From Bacillota bacterium (GTDB lineage Bacteria; Bacillota_E; Sulfobacillia; Sulfobacillales; Sulfobacillaceae): DNA of 6,118 nucleotides. Below, piece after piece: positions 4,966 to 6,118 of this stretch. Position 1 is the first letter of the stretch. Each line of letters starts with the position of its first letter. Below the pieces are notes generated by a model that was given only the letters and a program-made list of their open reading frames with translations, made no database searches and was not told the DNA's origin. The stretch covers positions 1 to 6,118 of the forward strand of contig JAKADJ010000146.1 of assembly GCA_021820645.1 (NCBI GenBank), read 5' to 3'. A program made the position numbers and the translations under genes.

Positions 4966-6118
4966 ATGGTCACTCTCTTATCCCCGGATTCTTTTATGGT
5001 GGATGACATACCCGGGAACGTGACGTATCCCATCGGTTTTAAGGCTTATGGGGTGCATGCCGGATTGCGCAAAAAGCGCCTCGACATGGCCCTCTTGTGG
5101 TCCTGTCGTCCAGCGACTCTGTCCGGCATGTTTACCACCAATGCCGCCAAGGCGGCTCCTGTCATCCTGAGCCAAAAGGTGGCGGAACGCGGCTTATGTC
5201 AAGCCTTGGTGGTAAATTCCGCCAATGCCAATGCCCTCACCGGTAAGTCGGGCGAACACCATGCTTACGAAATGCAGCATCTGGTGGCAAAGGGGCTACA
5301 CTTGCCGCCGCCATTTGTGGCAGTCGCCTCAACGGGAGTGATTGGGGTCCCGCTCCCGATGCCTGTCGTGACCCGCGGCATTTCGGATTTGATTGGGCTT
5401 TGGTCTAATCTTCGTGATGAAACTCAAGGTAATGGCGTGAATGCGAGTCAGGCGATTTTGACGACGGATACCATGGCTAAAACGGGAGCGCGTCAGGTGC
5501 GTTTATCCGGCGGTTCGGTGCGGCTCGGCATGATGGTGAAGGGATCGGGCATGGTGCATCCCCAGATGGCGACGATTTTAGGATTCATCACCACCGATGC
5601 CGAGATTTCCAAACCGATTTGGGATGACCTCATTCGTTATGCCGTCGATCGCACATTTCATCGGATTTCCGTCGACGGAGATGCTTCGACCAATGACATG
5701 GTGTTGGGATGGGCCAATGGCATGAGCGGAGTCTCGGTGACCAGCGAAGCCGATCAAGACGTATTCCGCGCGGCTTTGACCGACTTGTTGCGCCAAGGGG
5801 CACGCGATATTGCGCGTGATGGGGAAGGCGCGACCCATCTAGTTACGGTGATGGTGACCGGTGCGACCACGGAATCCGACGCGGCCGCTAAGGCTCGGGC
5901 TGCGGTGCGATCGCCTTTGGTCAAAAGCGCCGTCTATGGGCGTGATCCTAATTGGGGTCGCGTGGTGGCGGCGGTGGGTTCGCTCGGGGAGCCGTTTGAC
6001 CCGACGCGCATCGACCTCACCATGAATGGCATGCCCCTTCTCAAAGCGGGGAAACCGGTGGTATTTGATGAAGAGCAAGCGCGATCTTTAATGGCACTCG
6101 AAGAAGTGGTGTTCGTAG
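4966..6118 (+). CDS. argJ: Glutamate N-acetyltransferase / ornithine acetyltransferase (3' end beyond window)
   Basis: ArgJ moves acetyl from N-acetylornithine to glutamate, and in bifunctional forms also uses acetyl-CoA. The reading frame from ATG 4966 is open to the last base (384 full codons plus one base), so about 20 residues are missing. The final TAG letters are out of frame. Motifs are TTNAAKAAPV (57-66), NSANANALTG (84-93), ASTGVIGVPLP (121-131, oxyanion Thr123-Gly124), ILTTDT (164-169), and KGSGMVHPQMAT (192-203). The self-cleavage site is Ala202-Thr203, with Thr203 the nucleophile of the beta chain. SVDGDASTND (235-244), GEGAT with Glu287 (286-290), and SPLVKSAVYGRDPNWGR (316-332) follow. 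Position 291, usually Lys in GEGATK, is His here. AAGGTGA (4951-4957) is the ribosome binding site. Mono- versus bifunctional status cannot be judged from the sequence. Confidence 0.96.
   Translation, partial: MVTLLSPDSFMVDDIPGNVTYPIGFKAYGVHAGLRKKRLDMALLWSCRPATLSGMFTTNAAKAAPVILSQKVAERGLCQALVVNSANANALTGKSGEHHAYEMQHLVAKGLHLPPPFVAVASTGVIGVPLPMPVVTRGISDLIGLWSNLRDETQGNGVNASQAILTTDTMAKTGARQVRLSGGSVRLGMMVKGSGMVHPQMATILGFITTDAEISKPIWDDLIRYAVDRTFHRISVDGDASTNDMVLGWANGMSGVSVTSEADQDVFRAALTDLLRQGARDIARDGEGATHLVTVMVTGATTESDAAAKARAAVRSPLVKSAVYGRDPNWGRVVAAVGSLGEPFDPTRIDLTMNGMPLLKAGKPVVFDEEQARSLMALEEVVFV

Noticed and set aside
6116..6118. TAG at the window end as the argJ stop
   Set aside because: It is out of frame. 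In the argJ frame the last full codon is GTA and the final G begins the next codon; the family also needs about 20 more residues.

Overview
The window looks like chromosomal DNA of a moderately GC-rich Gram-positive bacterium (Bacillota). The signs are strong AGGAGG-type ribosome binding sites, GTG starts, a Bacillus-type (GSI-alpha) glutamine synthetase, a YetF/DUF421 membrane protein, and an argC-argJ gene order preceded by tandem ARG-box-like operators. A thermoacidophile of the Sulfobacillus type would fit, but that placement is inferred from overall protein character, not from a marker gene. No mobile element, CRISPR array, rRNA or tRNA was recognised.

Layout. (1) Positions 2-148 hold the last 48 codons of a small membrane protein cut by the window edge. 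(2) Positions 243-1370 (+) encode a homologue of the cyanobacterial long-chain acyl-ACP reductase. It keeps the Rossmann motif and the cysteine matching the catalytic one, and sits behind an extended -10 promoter whose start region is a perfect 18-bp palindrome. (3) Positions 1357-2679 (-) encode glutamine synthetase, overlapping the reductase gene tail-to-tail by 14 bp. (4) Positions 2806-3273 (+) encode a DUF421 membrane protein, divergent from glnA. (5) Positions 3276-3614 (-) encode a DsrE-family protein, tail-to-tail with the DUF421 gene. It has a candidate promoter and a leader that can fold. (6) Positions 3615-3920 are a regulatory interval ending in two tandem 18-bp ARG-box-like sites. 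(7) Positions 3921-4910 are argC, and 4966 to the window end is argJ, still open at the last base. These begin an arginine biosynthesis operon that probably continues to the right.

How the genes relate. glnA makes glutamine. argC and argJ carry out the reductase and acetyl-transfer steps from N-acetylglutamyl phosphate towards ornithine, so the window is rich in glutamate-derived nitrogen metabolism. The acyl-ACP reductase-like, DUF421 and DsrE genes look like independent single-gene units.

Nothing here amounts to a new multi-gene system. The points most worth a second look are the acyl-ACP reductase homologue outside cyanobacteria, the palindrome array controlling it, and the foldable leader in front of the DsrE gene.
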